From: CAZRHR01 sp964578885
Lineage (GTDB): Bacteria > Bacteroidota > Bacteroidia > CAIKAF01
Assembly (NCBI GenBank): GCA_964578885.1
Contig: CAZOEO010000005.1
Location: forward strand, 1 to 64,000
Direction of reading: 5' to 3'
Length of the DNA: 64,000 nt
Positions 1 to 7,295 of this stretch are shown here, piece by piece. The translations under genes and the position numbers were made by a program. Every line of letters begins with the position of its first letter. The stretch's first letter is position 1. The notes under the pieces were generated by a model. The model saw nothing but the letters and a program-made list of their open reading frames with translations, ran no database searches and was not told the DNA's origin.

Positions 1-25
1 TCGTCTTCAAAAAAATTTCCTTTTG

Positions 26-51
26 CATTTTGTGAAAAGGACCACAAAATG
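26..51. repeat. 9-bp inverted repeat at left edge
   Basis: CATTTTGTG (26-34) and CACAAAATG (43-51) are perfect complements separated by the 8-nt spacer AAAAGGAC. No T tract follows, so it is not an obvious terminator. It could be a protein-binding site or the end of something truncated by the window edge. Confidence 0.5.
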
Positions 52-74
52 GTGATCCGATTTTACCAGGTGAT

Positions 75-142
75 TGACCGAGCAAATGCTGTCGGGTGTC
101 GAAACTTATCCACGGGAAGGGGTGGGTTTTAACCCGGATTTC
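75..142. repeat. diverged interspersed repeat, left copy
   Basis: This about 68-nt stretch resembles 63736-63802. Both begin TGACCGA, both carry an ATG...TCGG block, and both end in AGGGGTGGGT with a small hairpin and then CGATT or GGATT. The hairpin here is GGGTT-TT-AACCC (124-135). The right copy has GGGTG-TT-CACCC, so one base pair has changed on both sides. The similarity was judged by eye. It looks like a degenerate interspersed element rather than a coding sequence. Confidence 0.4.
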
Positions 143-189
143 GTACGACATACCAATCGCAAAACATTTACCTCATCATTTAAAAATAA

Positions 190-561
190 TCAAGGCGCTG
201 AAGGACCGGAAGCATCAAACGAAGCTCTTTTTTTCGGAGAAACACTGTTCCGAACCAATTCATAGGAATGCGACAATAACTCGTAACAAAGGGAAACGGG
301 TAAATGGCCGTCTACACACACTGTGTTCCAATGTTTCTTGTTCATATGATAACCCGGCTGAATCTCTTCCCATGTGGCCCGCAATGCTAACGCGCGATCG
401 GGATCACATTTCAAATTCACGGTTTTCTCCTGCCAGCGAACATCCAGCAGGGCAAATACTTTTCCATACACTTTAAAAACCAGGGTAAATTCATCAAAAG
501 GAAAGTGTTCTGTAACACCTGGCTGCTGCATACACCAATCCCGAATGTCTTCCCAATGCAT
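190..561 (-). CDS. MmcQ/YjbR family protein
   Basis: A 123-residue protein that looks like a complete MmcQ/YjbR (PF04237) protein. The N-terminus (W-E-D-I-R-D-W-C, then P-G-V-T-E-H-F-P-F) and the central V-F-A-L-L-D and N-L-K-C-D-P blocks are typical. The family has a CyaY-like fold and is often called DNA-binding, but its biochemical role is poorly defined. The gene begins 2 nt after the stop of the cyclase-family gene on the same strand, so it is probably the last gene of a three-gene operon. The last 15 or so residues are low in recognisable structure. Confidence 0.85.
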   Translation of the reverse strand: MHWEDIRDWCMQQPGVTEHFPFDEFTLVFKVYGKVFALLDVRWQEKTVNLKCDPDRALALRATWEEIQPGYHMNKKHWNTVCVDGHLPVSLCYELLSHSYELVRNSVSPKKRASFDASGPSAP

Positions 562-563
562 AA

Positions 564-1328
564 TTAAACTTTGATAACAGGATAAAGAATCGGTCTGGAT
601 GGCGCGGCATCATTCTCAAAATTTGGCAGCATAAGCAGTAGAACATACGGCCCATCTTGTATAGATGTCGGCACATGAATCAGTTCTGTAATCGTGGCAT
701 GCTGCCTGGGAGCTTCGGGATAATTCCAAAAAGCATGATGGGCCGCCAAGGCTCCGCCATCAATTTCACGATCTATGCTGGGCAAATCGATTAACAAGTG
801 CTCCACACCAAGATCGCGCAAAAAGGCTGCGGCTTCCGCTTCCAGATATGGGGGATTTGTGTTCGAATAATTTAGAATCAATGCATCGGAATCAAAAGGC
901 TGCGTTCTAATCACAACAGCCTTTATTCCAGCAGGATAACTGCACAATGCTGTTTTCATCGCATGGGCGGTTAAACGAAAATCTCCATCAAAAGGTTCGG
1001 GAAGTAAAGTGACCAACGCGGCAGGGAAAAAGAAAGAATGAAGCGCCTGATTCACAGGAAAAACATCCGGTGAAATATGGCCGTAGGATTCCGTATGGGT
1101 GCCATGTCCATGTGGATTAAAGGTGATGGTTCTAAAATTGACAGAGCCGCCTTGATCCACTGCGCCAACAAATCCCTCACCACGAACAGGTTCCATCGAA
1201 ACCGAACCGCAGTACCAAGCGGTGGGATTATGAGAACCTGCTTTCAATGGAAATGAAAGATCTGTGCCATGCGACAAATCGGCATGCACAAGTTGATTGC
1301 CCCAAGGCAACGTGAGATTAATCTTCAT
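564..1328 (-). CDS. cyclase family protein (kynurenine formamidase-like hydrolase)
   Basis: A 254-residue member of the cyclase family (PF04199), which contains metal-dependent arylformamidases and related amide or lactone hydrolases. The family motif HxGTHxDxPxH appears around residues 75-84 as HGTHTESYGH, with Glu where Asp is usual. A second conserved stretch, L-L-I-D-L-P-S-I-D-R-E, lies near residue 178. No signal peptide is visible, so it should be cytosolic. The first 11 nt overlap the end of the upstream HTH regulator, suggesting coupled translation. An ACMSD-like gene lies at 21.9 kb, but no other tryptophan-degradation gene is near, so the kynurenine assignment is only a family-level guess. 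Confidence 0.8.
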   Translation of the reverse strand: MKINLTLPWGNQLVHADLSHGTDLSFPLKAGSHNPTAWYCGSVSMEPVRGEGFVGAVDQGGSVNFRTITFNPHGHGTHTESYGHISPDVFPVNQALHSFFFPAALVTLLPEPFDGDFRLTAHAMKTALCSYPAGIKAVVIRTQPFDSDALILNYSNTNPPYLEAEAAAFLRDLGVEHLLIDLPSIDREIDGGALAAHHAFWNYPEAPRQHATITELIHVPTSIQDGPYVLLLMLPNFENDAAPSRPILYPVIKV

Positions 1329-2574
1329 TTTCTTCTGAAATGGGAATAAAATCTAGACGAATCACCGGCGTGGCAGGATTCCATTGCAACTGACGATAGG
1401 TTTTGGCTTTGCACACCCAAAGAGATCCAGGAGAAAGAATCAGGCTTTTGGACGGTTTAAATAAATCCGGTTCTTTTTGCTTTTGCGACCCTGGCCACAC
1501 CGCAAAATTTAAGGATGAATCTTCCGCAGGATTCAAATATAAGACAAGTTGGTGTTTGGTTCCCTTTCTGATTTCCCCTTCTGCTGATTGAAGAATGCCA
1601 TGTTGAGACGCCTCCCAATACCCTTTGATATGAAACGAAACACCCCAAACTTTCTCTATGGATTTGAGCCAACTAGAAATGCCAAGCCATTTTTGAATCC
1701 AAAACATCAGCTCCGGACTGAGCGAAACTTCGTCCTGATTGGGAATCTCGTAAGGCGCAGCGCCATGCAACAATCTTTTTAGCAGGCAAGAGAGCACGGA
1801 CAAAGGCGGCGTAAAGCCCTTTCTGTCGAGTCGGTCAACCAGCTTTTTCTCCCATTTTTGATGTGTTTCTTTATCCGGCTCAGCCACCAATTCTTTTGGC
1901 ACAAACCACCAGGGTGGAGTAGCAGGAATGCGCCATTGATGCGTTTTCCAAAAAACAGCATTTTGGGGATTCACCCCAAACCATGTCCAAAAAGGCCAGT
2001 CGACCGATGCAACCAACCAATCTGTGGCGGATTCACCATCGGATGCATTTTCCAACCGCCGTTGCTTCCAACCAGGAAAATCGGGAAGCGGTTTCGCCTG
2101 CGCAAATAAATCCTCTGGCAATGCACCCAATTCACCCGTTTCGGGACAAAGGTATAACAGCCAGGTTTTTCCTTCTTGGGTAACCCTTTTTATTGGAAAA
2201 CAGGAAAGGGCTTTCTCTGGAGCTACATCTCCAAAATAGAAAGGACGCTGCATGGTCTCTGTCGCAGAGTCTGGCATCGTTTCAGCCTCCTCCTCATAAG
2301 CTGATTCGGTGGAAACGTCTGCGGAAGAAGCTATTCTATAATATTTTTTTTGCACCACTTCTATCGGATAGGCTTTACCCCAAGCGCCTTCTCTTAGTTT
2401 GCGCAAATCTTCCTGAATGGTTCTTCTGGAAACAAATACAGGTTTACCCACGACTTTGGTCAAAGCAGCATGGCAAACAGCGAGCAAATCAACCAGCGTG
2501 GGAGATGGGTCCTGGTTTTCCAAACGGTCAATTAGCGTCTTATATCTCAGCTGAGTCAATGCTTCTGTGGTCAT
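1318..2574 (-). CDS. putative HTH (WYL-like) transcriptional regulator
   Basis: A 418-residue protein. Residues 1-90 resemble the N-terminus of Bacteroidota WYL-type regulators: a helical start (RYKTLIDRL), then VSRRTIQEDLRKLREG, which fits a helix-turn-helix, then a K-K-Y-Y-R-I strand. The C-terminal 90 residues (Y-W-E-A-S-Q-H-G..., V-I-R-L-D-F-I-P) could be the ligand-sensing part. The middle, rich in Trp and Pro, matches nothing I recognise. It is the first gene of the operon with the cyclase and MmcQ proteins, so it may autoregulate that unit. The function is an inference from the N-terminus only. Confidence 0.55.
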   Translation of the reverse strand: MTTEALTQLRYKTLIDRLENQDPSPTLVDLLAVCHAALTKVVGKPVFVSRRTIQEDLRKLREGAWGKAYPIEVVQKKYYRIASSADVSTESAYEEEAETMPDSATETMQRPFYFGDVAPEKALSCFPIKRVTQEGKTWLLYLCPETGELGALPEDLFAQAKPLPDFPGWKQRRLENASDGESATDWLVASVDWPFWTWFGVNPQNAVFWKTHQWRIPATPPWWFVPKELVAEPDKETHQKWEKKLVDRLDRKGFTPPLSVLSCLLKRLLHGAAPYEIPNQDEVSLSPELMFWIQKWLGISSWLKSIEKVWGVSFHIKGYWEASQHGILQSAEGEIRKGTKHQLVLYLNPAEDSSLNFAVWPGSQKQKEPDLFKPSKSLILSPGSLWVCKAKTYRQLQWNPATPVIRLDFIPISEENED

Positions 2575-2608
2575 GGGAAAACAGATCTGAAGGAAATATA
2601 CAATTATT

Positions 2609-2893
2609 ATGGAGAAAGGCGATGTGTATGTGCCAGCACCGATTGAAATCCGCCCCTCGCCCTGTTTCCCGGAAACCAGGGATTTGCCGACGTTTTACCT
2701 GGTAGCAGAAAACATTGCCGTGGAAAACAATCAATTCATAGCCGTAGGAAATGAAATAAGGTGCAGATTTCGGGGAAAAAGCATAAAAAGACCATCGGAA
2801 TGCCAGTGTAGATTGGTCACATTCCAGGCATCGATCCTGGAATGGTTGGTTGAAATACCAAACGAAACCGTCGGGGAGTGTCCTTCCACATGA
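2609..2893 (+). other. ambiguous region; possible 94-aa hypothetical ORF
   Basis: The 429-nt gap 2575-3003 has overlapping open frames on both strands: 2609-2893 (+, 94 codons), 2731-2946 (-, 71 codons) and 2540-2929 (-, 129 codons). The plus frame has the more natural composition (many GAA, few His/Cys). The minus frames are rich in His, Cys, Ser and Trp, as antisense shadows often are. I recognise no domain in any of them, and no exact TAnnTTTG box precedes position 2609. At most one can be a real gene. Confidence 0.25.
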
Positions 2894-2974
2894 TAACATG
2901 GAGAAGACATCAGAGGCACATGATGCCAAACGTATTTTCCTGACATAAAATTAGGGTCGGTAAAGGAAAAAATG

Positions 2975-2982
2975 TAAGTTTG
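2975..2982 (+). promoter_or_regulatory. -7 promoter element (TAAGTTTG)
   Basis: An exact match to the Bacteroidota -7 consensus TAnnTTTG. It lies 21 nt before the ATG at 3004 and overlaps the alternative TTG start at 2980, which argues for 3004 as the true start. Confidence 0.6.
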
Positions 2983-3003
2983 TCTTTAAATAAAACATTG
3001 CGT

Positions 3004-3180
3004 ATGGACTGGTTAGTTCGCCCTCTTGGTGCCGGTATTGAATGGACCTTTCAATTTTTAGAAATGGCCAACTGGAGTTTTAATTGGTTAATGATTGGGG
3101 TAGGTGCGGCCCTGGGTGTTTATTGGTTTAAAGTGATGCTTTCTGAAAAAGAAGACAAAGGCGTATATCGCAAACCCTAA
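3004..3180 (+). CDS. small membrane protein, DUF6341-like
   Basis: A 58-residue protein beginning MDWLVRPLGAGIEW, with an amphipathic first half (F-Q-F-L-E-M-A-N-W-S) and one clear transmembrane helix (N-W-L-M-I-G-V-G-A-A-L-G-V-Y-W), then a short charged tail. The pattern of an aromatic N-terminal helix, the A-N-W-S/W motif and the V-Y-W-F-K end resembles the uncharacterised Bacteroidota family DUF6341. The start is chosen because a -7 box sits just upstream and would be inside a longer reading. A rho-independent terminator follows directly, so it is probably transcribed alone. Function unknown. Confidence 0.7.
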   Translation: MDWLVRPLGAGIEWTFQFLEMANWSFNWLMIGVGAALGVYWFKVMLSEKEDKGVYRKP

Positions 3181-3205
3181 AATCTTTTTGTGTTTTCATA
3201 TCAAA

Positions 3206-3232
3206 AACAGTCTTGAGAGGCTGTTTTTTTTT
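3206..3232 (+). terminator. rho-independent terminator
   Basis: AACAGTC (3206-3212) pairs with GGCTGTT (3219-3225) using one T-G wobble. The loop is TTGAGA and an uninterrupted T tract follows. It ends the 3004-3180 gene. Confidence 0.8.
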
Positions 3233-3432
3233 GCTTGAATCATATCCTATCTGTTTATCCATTGCTTAAAATCTGTCTTAAATTCCAAATTTTAAACAAC
3301 ATGGATTTGTTCATAAAAAATATAATTCGCTCTATTTCAAATTATTTTAAATTTTTTAATGAATCCTAAAGTTTGGCATTCCATTTTTTGAACTTTATTC
3401 TTTTTAATGGAATTTGTTTTAAACAGGTTTAC

Positions 3433-3440
3433 TACATTTG
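3433..3440 (+). promoter_or_regulatory. -7 promoter element (TACATTTG) for XRE gene
   Basis: An exact TAnnTTTG match 33 nt before the ATG at 3474, with a TTTG at 3413-3416 (16-nt spacer) as a possible -33 element. The 190 nt before it (about 3240-3430) are strongly AT-rich and contain no gene. Confidence 0.6.
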
Positions 3441-3473
3441 TAAACATACAAACCCAAAAAAGGATCCCAAATC

Positions 3474-3842
3474 ATGAATGCTTTTATCAGAAAACTACGG
3501 GTTTCCCGTAAAATCTCACAATCGACCGTAGCTAAACAACTTGGTATTTCTCAAAACGCTTACAGCCGTATCGAAAGAGGTCTAACCCGAATTTCCACAG
3601 AACGCCTGCATCAACTGGCCGACATCTTCGGCACAAGCGTGCATGACTTGTTGGCCGAAAGAGAGCGAAGCATGAGTTCACCCATGCCATCCGCAGCCCA
3701 GGCCACCAAATCCAGGGACGATTTGTGGATTTATGAAAAACTTATTCAACACAAAGACGAAACCATTGCTTCTTTAAAAGAAACCATTCAGCTTCTTAAA
3801 GATCAATTGGAAACCTACAAAACACTGGCTTCCGCCATTTAA
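3474..3842 (+). CDS. XRE-family HTH regulator with C-terminal coiled coil
   Basis: A 122-residue protein. Residues 3-62 form a Cro/C1-type helix-turn-helix: KLRVSRKISQSTVAKQLGIS, then QNAYSRIERG, then L-H-Q-L-A-D-I-F-G-T-S-V-H-D-L-L. After a short Ser/Pro-rich linker, residues about 84-118 form a heptad-like helix (I-A-S-L-K-E-T-I-Q-L-L-K-D-Q-L), probably for dimerisation. It stands alone with its own promoter and a bidirectional terminator, with no toxin-like partner on either side, so I do not read it as a toxin-antitoxin half. Targets unknown. Confidence 0.9.
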   Translation: MNAFIRKLRVSRKISQSTVAKQLGISQNAYSRIERGLTRISTERLHQLADIFGTSVHDLLAERERSMSSPMPSAAQATKSRDDLWIYEKLIQHKDETIASLKETIQLLKDQLETYKTLASAI

Positions 3843-3855
3843 TACAAACCTTTAA

Positions 3856-3898
3856 AAGGTGATTCCTGTTGATTAACCAATGGGAATCACCTTTTTTT
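3856..3898. terminator. bidirectional terminator between XRE and oxyR
   Basis: AAGGTGATTCC (3856-3866) and GGAATCACCTT (3883-3893) form an 11-bp perfect stem followed by a T tract on the plus strand. The minus side also ends in TTTT. The stop codon of the leftward oxyR gene (3873-3875) lies in the loop, so oxyR's last codons form the 3' arm. Confidence 0.85.
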
Positions 3899-4811
3899 CT
3901 ACATTCACCCTTTCCGGTAACAAAGGAAAAATAGCAGATTGTATGGCCTCGGCCAACATTCCAATCTGGCGTTCGCGCAACGCAGAGCGCCAACTCACCA
4001 AAGACACTTGCCGCACCGGTTCTACGGGAGAAAACACAGCCGTTTTCTTTCTTTCGTCCGCTGTCATCTGCCGTATCGATAACCAAGGTAAAATGGTAAT
4101 TAACCCTTGTGCATCCACCAATCTTTTCAACGTTTCCAAACTTCCCGCGGCATACTTAAATGGTCCGGAACCACTGGATTTTTGCAACTCACAGATTCTC
4201 AATGCCTGAGCACGCAAACAATGCCCTTCTTCCAGCAGCAGTAACCGATCCAGGGCCAATTCTCCAGGAGCAAAGGTTTCTTTCCCTTCTGGCAAACCCA
4301 TTCCATCGTACACCAAAAGAGGCTCTTCAAAAAGCGGCCAAATCCTAAAATCATCTTGTTCCAGCGGCGTCACCAACAATCCGGCATCCATTTTCCCATC
4401 GACCAATGCTTGCAACAAATCTTCAGTGGTTTGTTCCTTTACCTCCAACCGTAAATCCGGAAAGCGCTCCAATATTGGACCTAAGATGATGGGCAAAACC
4501 GAAGAGGCCAATGTTGGAATAATGCCAAGGCGAAATTCTCCTGACATGTCTTCTTCCGCATCCTGAACCATGGTTTTTAATCGGGCGGTGGCGGCAAGAA
4601 TTTCCCTGGCCTGATGAATCACACGAACTCCGACCTCAGTTGGCATCACCGGATGGCGGCTACGATCAAAAATTTTCACGCCTAATTCATCCTCCAGCTT
4701 CATAATCATGGCGCTCAACGTAGGCTGAGTCACAAAACAAGCCTCGGACGCTCGTACAAAATGCCGGTGCTGGTCCAATGCCACAATATATTCTAACTGT
4801 TGCAAGGTCAT
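3873..4811 (-). CDS. oxyR: LysR-family peroxide regulator OxyR
   Basis: A 312-residue LysR-type regulator. Residues 1-60 are the winged HTH (LEYIVALDQHRHFVRASE, T-Q-P-T-L-S-A-M-I-M-K-L-E). The effector domain contains EEGHCLRAQALRIC, with Cys at about 198 and 207. This 9-residue spacing is that of the redox pair C199/C208 of E. coli OxyR, so peroxide sensing by a reversible disulfide is well supported. In other bacteria OxyR activates catalase and peroxidase genes; none is adjacent here. The -7 box ends 4 nt before the ATG, with a TTTG 18 nt further up, predicting a leaderless mRNA. The stop codon lies inside a shared terminator. Confidence 0.9.
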   Translation of the reverse strand: MTLQQLEYIVALDQHRHFVRASEACFVTQPTLSAMIMKLEDELGVKIFDRSRHPVMPTEVGVRVIHQAREILAATARLKTMVQDAEEDMSGEFRLGIIPTLASSVLPIILGPILERFPDLRLEVKEQTTEDLLQALVDGKMDAGLLVTPLEQDDFRIWPLFEEPLLVYDGMGLPEGKETFAPGELALDRLLLLEEGHCLRAQALRICELQKSSGSGPFKYAAGSLETLKRLVDAQGLITILPWLSIRQMTADERKKTAVFSPVEPVRQVSLVSWRSALRERQIGMLAEAIQSAIFPLLPERVNVEKKVIPIG

Positions 4812-4815
4812 AGCT

Positions 4816-4845
4816 CAAAGATAACAAGCTCTCTACAATACCAAA
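4816..4845 (-). promoter_or_regulatory. complete -33/-7 promoter of oxyR
   Basis: Read on the minus strand: TTTG (4845-4842), an 18-nt spacer, then TATCTTTG (4823-4816), then only AGCT before the ATG at 4811. This matches the Bacteroidota TTTG / TAnnTTTG architecture. Transcription would be expected to start at or within a few bases of the start codon. Confidence 0.7.
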
Positions 4846-4875
4846 TGACAAACTGATTCCGTAATTTGCCGGCCC

Positions 4876-5844
4876 ATGCAAACGGATTCAATCAAGGGAA
4901 CATCACCACAGCTCTCCAAAGGACTCATTGTGGCTTTCTGGATGGCAACCATTACGTCTTTCTATGTGTACAAAGAATTGGTCGCGCCTTTTGCCTTTGA
5001 AAGAATTTGCTATGAATTAGACGTATTAAATGGCCAGACAGTAAGTCCTTATCTATACCGACCCCTATGGCCCTGGCTATCACAAAGTTTTGCACAATTT
5101 ACAACCCAATGGGGATGGAACGCCGAGTTGCAGCATAAAATCTTTCACGGCATTTGGAATACAGCCATTCTCACATGGATGTATTATGGTGTTTTCCGCT
5201 TTTTCACGCTTTGGACAAAGCATTCCACAGCCTTAGTAGGCGTCTTTGTCCTTCAGGCATTGGTTCCGCTTTCAATTTCAGGATACTACATGGAAGAGAA
5301 CTTCTTCCAGCTCGGCGGAGTCGCATGGATGCTATTTGCTTTCTACAAACAACGTTGGGTTCTCCTATATATCGGAATGTGCATTTTAAGTATTCATAGA
5401 GAGCAATCTCTGATGATTCCTATATGGATAACACTGTCTATGTTACATTTAACTGCGCAAAATAAAAATTGGCTACGAATTTCTGGACTATTCATCATCT
5501 GGTGTGCCATTTTTATGGGGTTACGCTGGATACGAGGCGTACATTACACACCATACAGCATGGAATTCCATCTTTCGTATAATCTTGATAAATATCATTT
5601 TACACATTATATCGCACCACTTTGGCTGGGACAGGTAATCCTTCCACTGCTATTGGCTGCCACGCAATGGCACAAATTGAAACCTCCTTTTAAAAGTTGG
5701 CTCATTTCACTCATTCCCTATTATTTCTTGTTCCTCGTTTTCGGGAAATGGACTGAACTCGACAAAGCGATGTCGGGCTATTTATTCATGATTCCACCTG
5801 CACTCACATGGATACAAGAAAAAAGGTCTAATTTTAGGGTTTGA
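4876..5844 (+). CDS. polytopic membrane protein of unknown function
   Basis: A 322-residue protein with roughly eight hydrophobic segments, starting with a helix at about residues 17-35 and ending with paired helices near 270-310. Charged and aromatic loops include YLYRPLWPWLSQ near residue 57 and S-I-H-R-E-Q-S near 173. It recalls GT-C-like or EpsG-like membrane proteins in layout, but I see no diagnostic motif, so I leave the function open. The stop codon is 1 nt from the metF start, so the two are probably cotranscribed, though no folate link is evident. Confidence 0.75.
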   Translation: MQTDSIKGTSPQLSKGLIVAFWMATITSFYVYKELVAPFAFERICYELDVLNGQTVSPYLYRPLWPWLSQSFAQFTTQWGWNAELQHKIFHGIWNTAILTWMYYGVFRFFTLWTKHSTALVGVFVLQALVPLSISGYYMEENFFQLGGVAWMLFAFYKQRWVLLYIGMCILSIHREQSLMIPIWITLSMLHLTAQNKNWLRISGLFIIWCAIFMGLRWIRGVHYTPYSMEFHLSYNLDKYHFTHYIAPLWLGQVILPLLLAATQWHKLKPPFKSWLISLIPYYFLFLVFGKWTELDKAMSGYLFMIPPALTWIQEKRSNFRV

Positions 5845-5845
5845 A

Positions 5846-6808
5846 ATGAAAGTTACAGAAAAACTCAAGTCTGCTACCCGACCATTATTTTCCTTTGAGG
5901 TGATTCCTCCGCTTAAAGGAAATGGCGTTCAGGCACTATACGAAGCCATAGATCCATTGGTCAATTTTGGCCCATCCTTTATTAATGTGACCTATCACAG
6001 GGAGGAATACGTTTATAAAAGACGGGAAAAAGGATACCTTGAAAAAATCTCCATTCGTAAAAGACCGGGTACGGTTTCCATATGCGCCGCGCTTCAAAAC
6101 AGATATGGCGTAGAAACGGTTCCACACCTTATTTGCGGCGGTTTCACCAAAGAAGAAACGGAAAACGCTTTACTCGATCTGGACTTTTTGGGTATTCAAA
6201 ATGTACTCGCCTTACGCGGAGATCCGGTAAAAACGGAATCTCACTTTGTACCGAACCCGGGCGGACACGCGTACGCCACGGATTTAGTACAGCAAATCTG
6301 TGATTTAAATCGCGGAAAATACCTGGACGATGAGATTCAGGATGCGCATCCAACAGATTTTTGTATTGGCGTGGCGGGATATCCTGAGAAGCATTTCGAA
6401 TCGCCCAACCGTAGCCTGGACTTGCACTATTTGAAACAAAAAGTGGATGCTGGTGCAGAATATGTGGTGACCCAGTTGTTTTTCGACAATAAAATCTATC
6501 TGGATTTTTTTAACCAATGCAGAGATGCAGGCATTCAAGTGCCCATTATTCCAGGCATAAAACCCATCACCCAGTTGCGTCACCTCACCTTCATGCCGAA
6601 GTTTTTCCATGTAGATTTACCAGAAGCACTCACCAAAGATTTGTTGAATTGTAAAACGGATAAAGAAGTGAGTGAAGTGGGCGTACGTTGGACCATCAGG
6701 CAATGCGAAGAACTTCTCGACGCCGGAGCGCCTTGTATTCACTTTTTCACCATGGGAAAATCCACTGCGGTTAAACAGATTGTGGAAGCATTGTACCGCT
6801 ATCCCTAA
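5846..6808 (+). CDS. metF: methylenetetrahydrofolate reductase
   Basis: A 320-residue FAD-dependent 5,10-methylene-THF reductase, which makes 5-methyl-THF for methionine synthesis. It shows the family blocks FSFEVIPPLKGNG (substrate Glu), F-I-N-V-T-Y-H-R, H-L-I-C-G-G-F, L-A-L-R-G-D-P, AGYPEKH, T-Q-L-F-F-D, and P-I-I-P-G-I-K-P. Its length is close to the usual bacterial 290-310. It starts just after the membrane-protein stop and is tail-to-tail with the DCC gene, separated by 3 nt. No metH or cobalamin riboswitch is seen here. Confidence 0.95.
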   Translation: MKVTEKLKSATRPLFSFEVIPPLKGNGVQALYEAIDPLVNFGPSFINVTYHREEYVYKRREKGYLEKISIRKRPGTVSICAALQNRYGVETVPHLICGGFTKEETENALLDLDFLGIQNVLALRGDPVKTESHFVPNPGGHAYATDLVQQICDLNRGKYLDDEIQDAHPTDFCIGVAGYPEKHFESPNRSLDLHYLKQKVDAGAEYVVTQLFFDNKIYLDFFNQCRDAGIQVPIIPGIKPITQLRHLTFMPKFFHVDLPEALTKDLLNCKTDKEVSEVGVRWTIRQCEELLDAGAPCIHFFTMGKSTAVKQIVEALYRYP

Positions 6809-6811
6809 TTA

Positions 6812-7249
6812 TTAATCAAGGAAACGCGCCCGATGTTCCGGAGAAGGAATCCAACATGTGGGCGCTTTTCCAAACCATCTTTGCCGGCGTGACGCAAATT
6901 TCCGATAAGCCCAATCCATCGGCTTTCCAGGAAGGATGCGGCCCAAATAACCCAGCCACGAAAATGGCCAGGGAAGTTGGGTAGCCAAAAAACAAACCGC
7001 GGAAAAATAGACATAAACAACCTTTCCGTCCCAAACCAAAAGAGAGTCGGGTACGTCCTGTCCCGATGGAAATGCATTCATTTGGTTTAGTAAATTCCTA
7101 CCGGCATCGGATTCAATGGAAACATAGCGGAAAACACCGGCTTTATCCCATTTAAGTAGCTTACGTACAGAGGAATGACAAAAGCCACATTGCCCATCGT
7201 AAAAAACAAGAGGACCGTCTTTGTTAGGATTGAAAGTAAAAAATCTCAT
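6812..7249 (-). CDS. DCC family thiol-disulfide oxidoreductase-like protein
   Basis: A 145-residue DUF393/DCC protein. The defining motif is present at the N-terminus, YDGQCGFCHSSV, a CxxC pair in a thioredoxin-like setting, followed by the family features A-G-R-N-L-L, D-S-L-L-V-W-D-G-K and the G-K-P-M-D-W-A-Y-R helix. The family is widespread in Bacteroidota and presumed to act in thiol redox chemistry, but no substrate is known. It converges on metF and faces the lipoprotein gene divergently across 46 nt. Confidence 0.9.
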   Translation of the reverse strand: MRFFTFNPNKDGPLVFYDGQCGFCHSSVRKLLKWDKAGVFRYVSIESDAGRNLLNQMNAFPSGQDVPDSLLVWDGKVVYVYFSAVCFLATQLPWPFSWLGYLGRILPGKPMDWAYRKFASRRQRWFGKAPTCWIPSPEHRARFLD

Positions 7250-7277
7250 ATTGTCTCACAATCAGAAAATTGTATTG

Positions 7278-7285
7278 TAATTTTG
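7278..7285 (+). promoter_or_regulatory. -7 promoter element (TAATTTTG)
   Basis: An exact TAnnTTTG match, 10 nt before the ATG at 7296 and 25 nt before an in-frame ATG at 7311. Confidence 0.6.
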
Positions 7286-7295
7286 CATCCTCAAA

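Noticed and set aside
2193..2705. 170-codon plus-strand frame across the regulator's start
   Set aside because: Antisense to the HTH regulator, no recognisable domain, Trp/Arg/Leu-rich as shadows often are.
3474..3842. XRE protein as the antitoxin of a toxin-antitoxin pair
   Set aside because: No small toxin-like gene on either side; it has its own promoter and is closed by a terminator, and its coiled-coil tail fits a stand-alone regulator.
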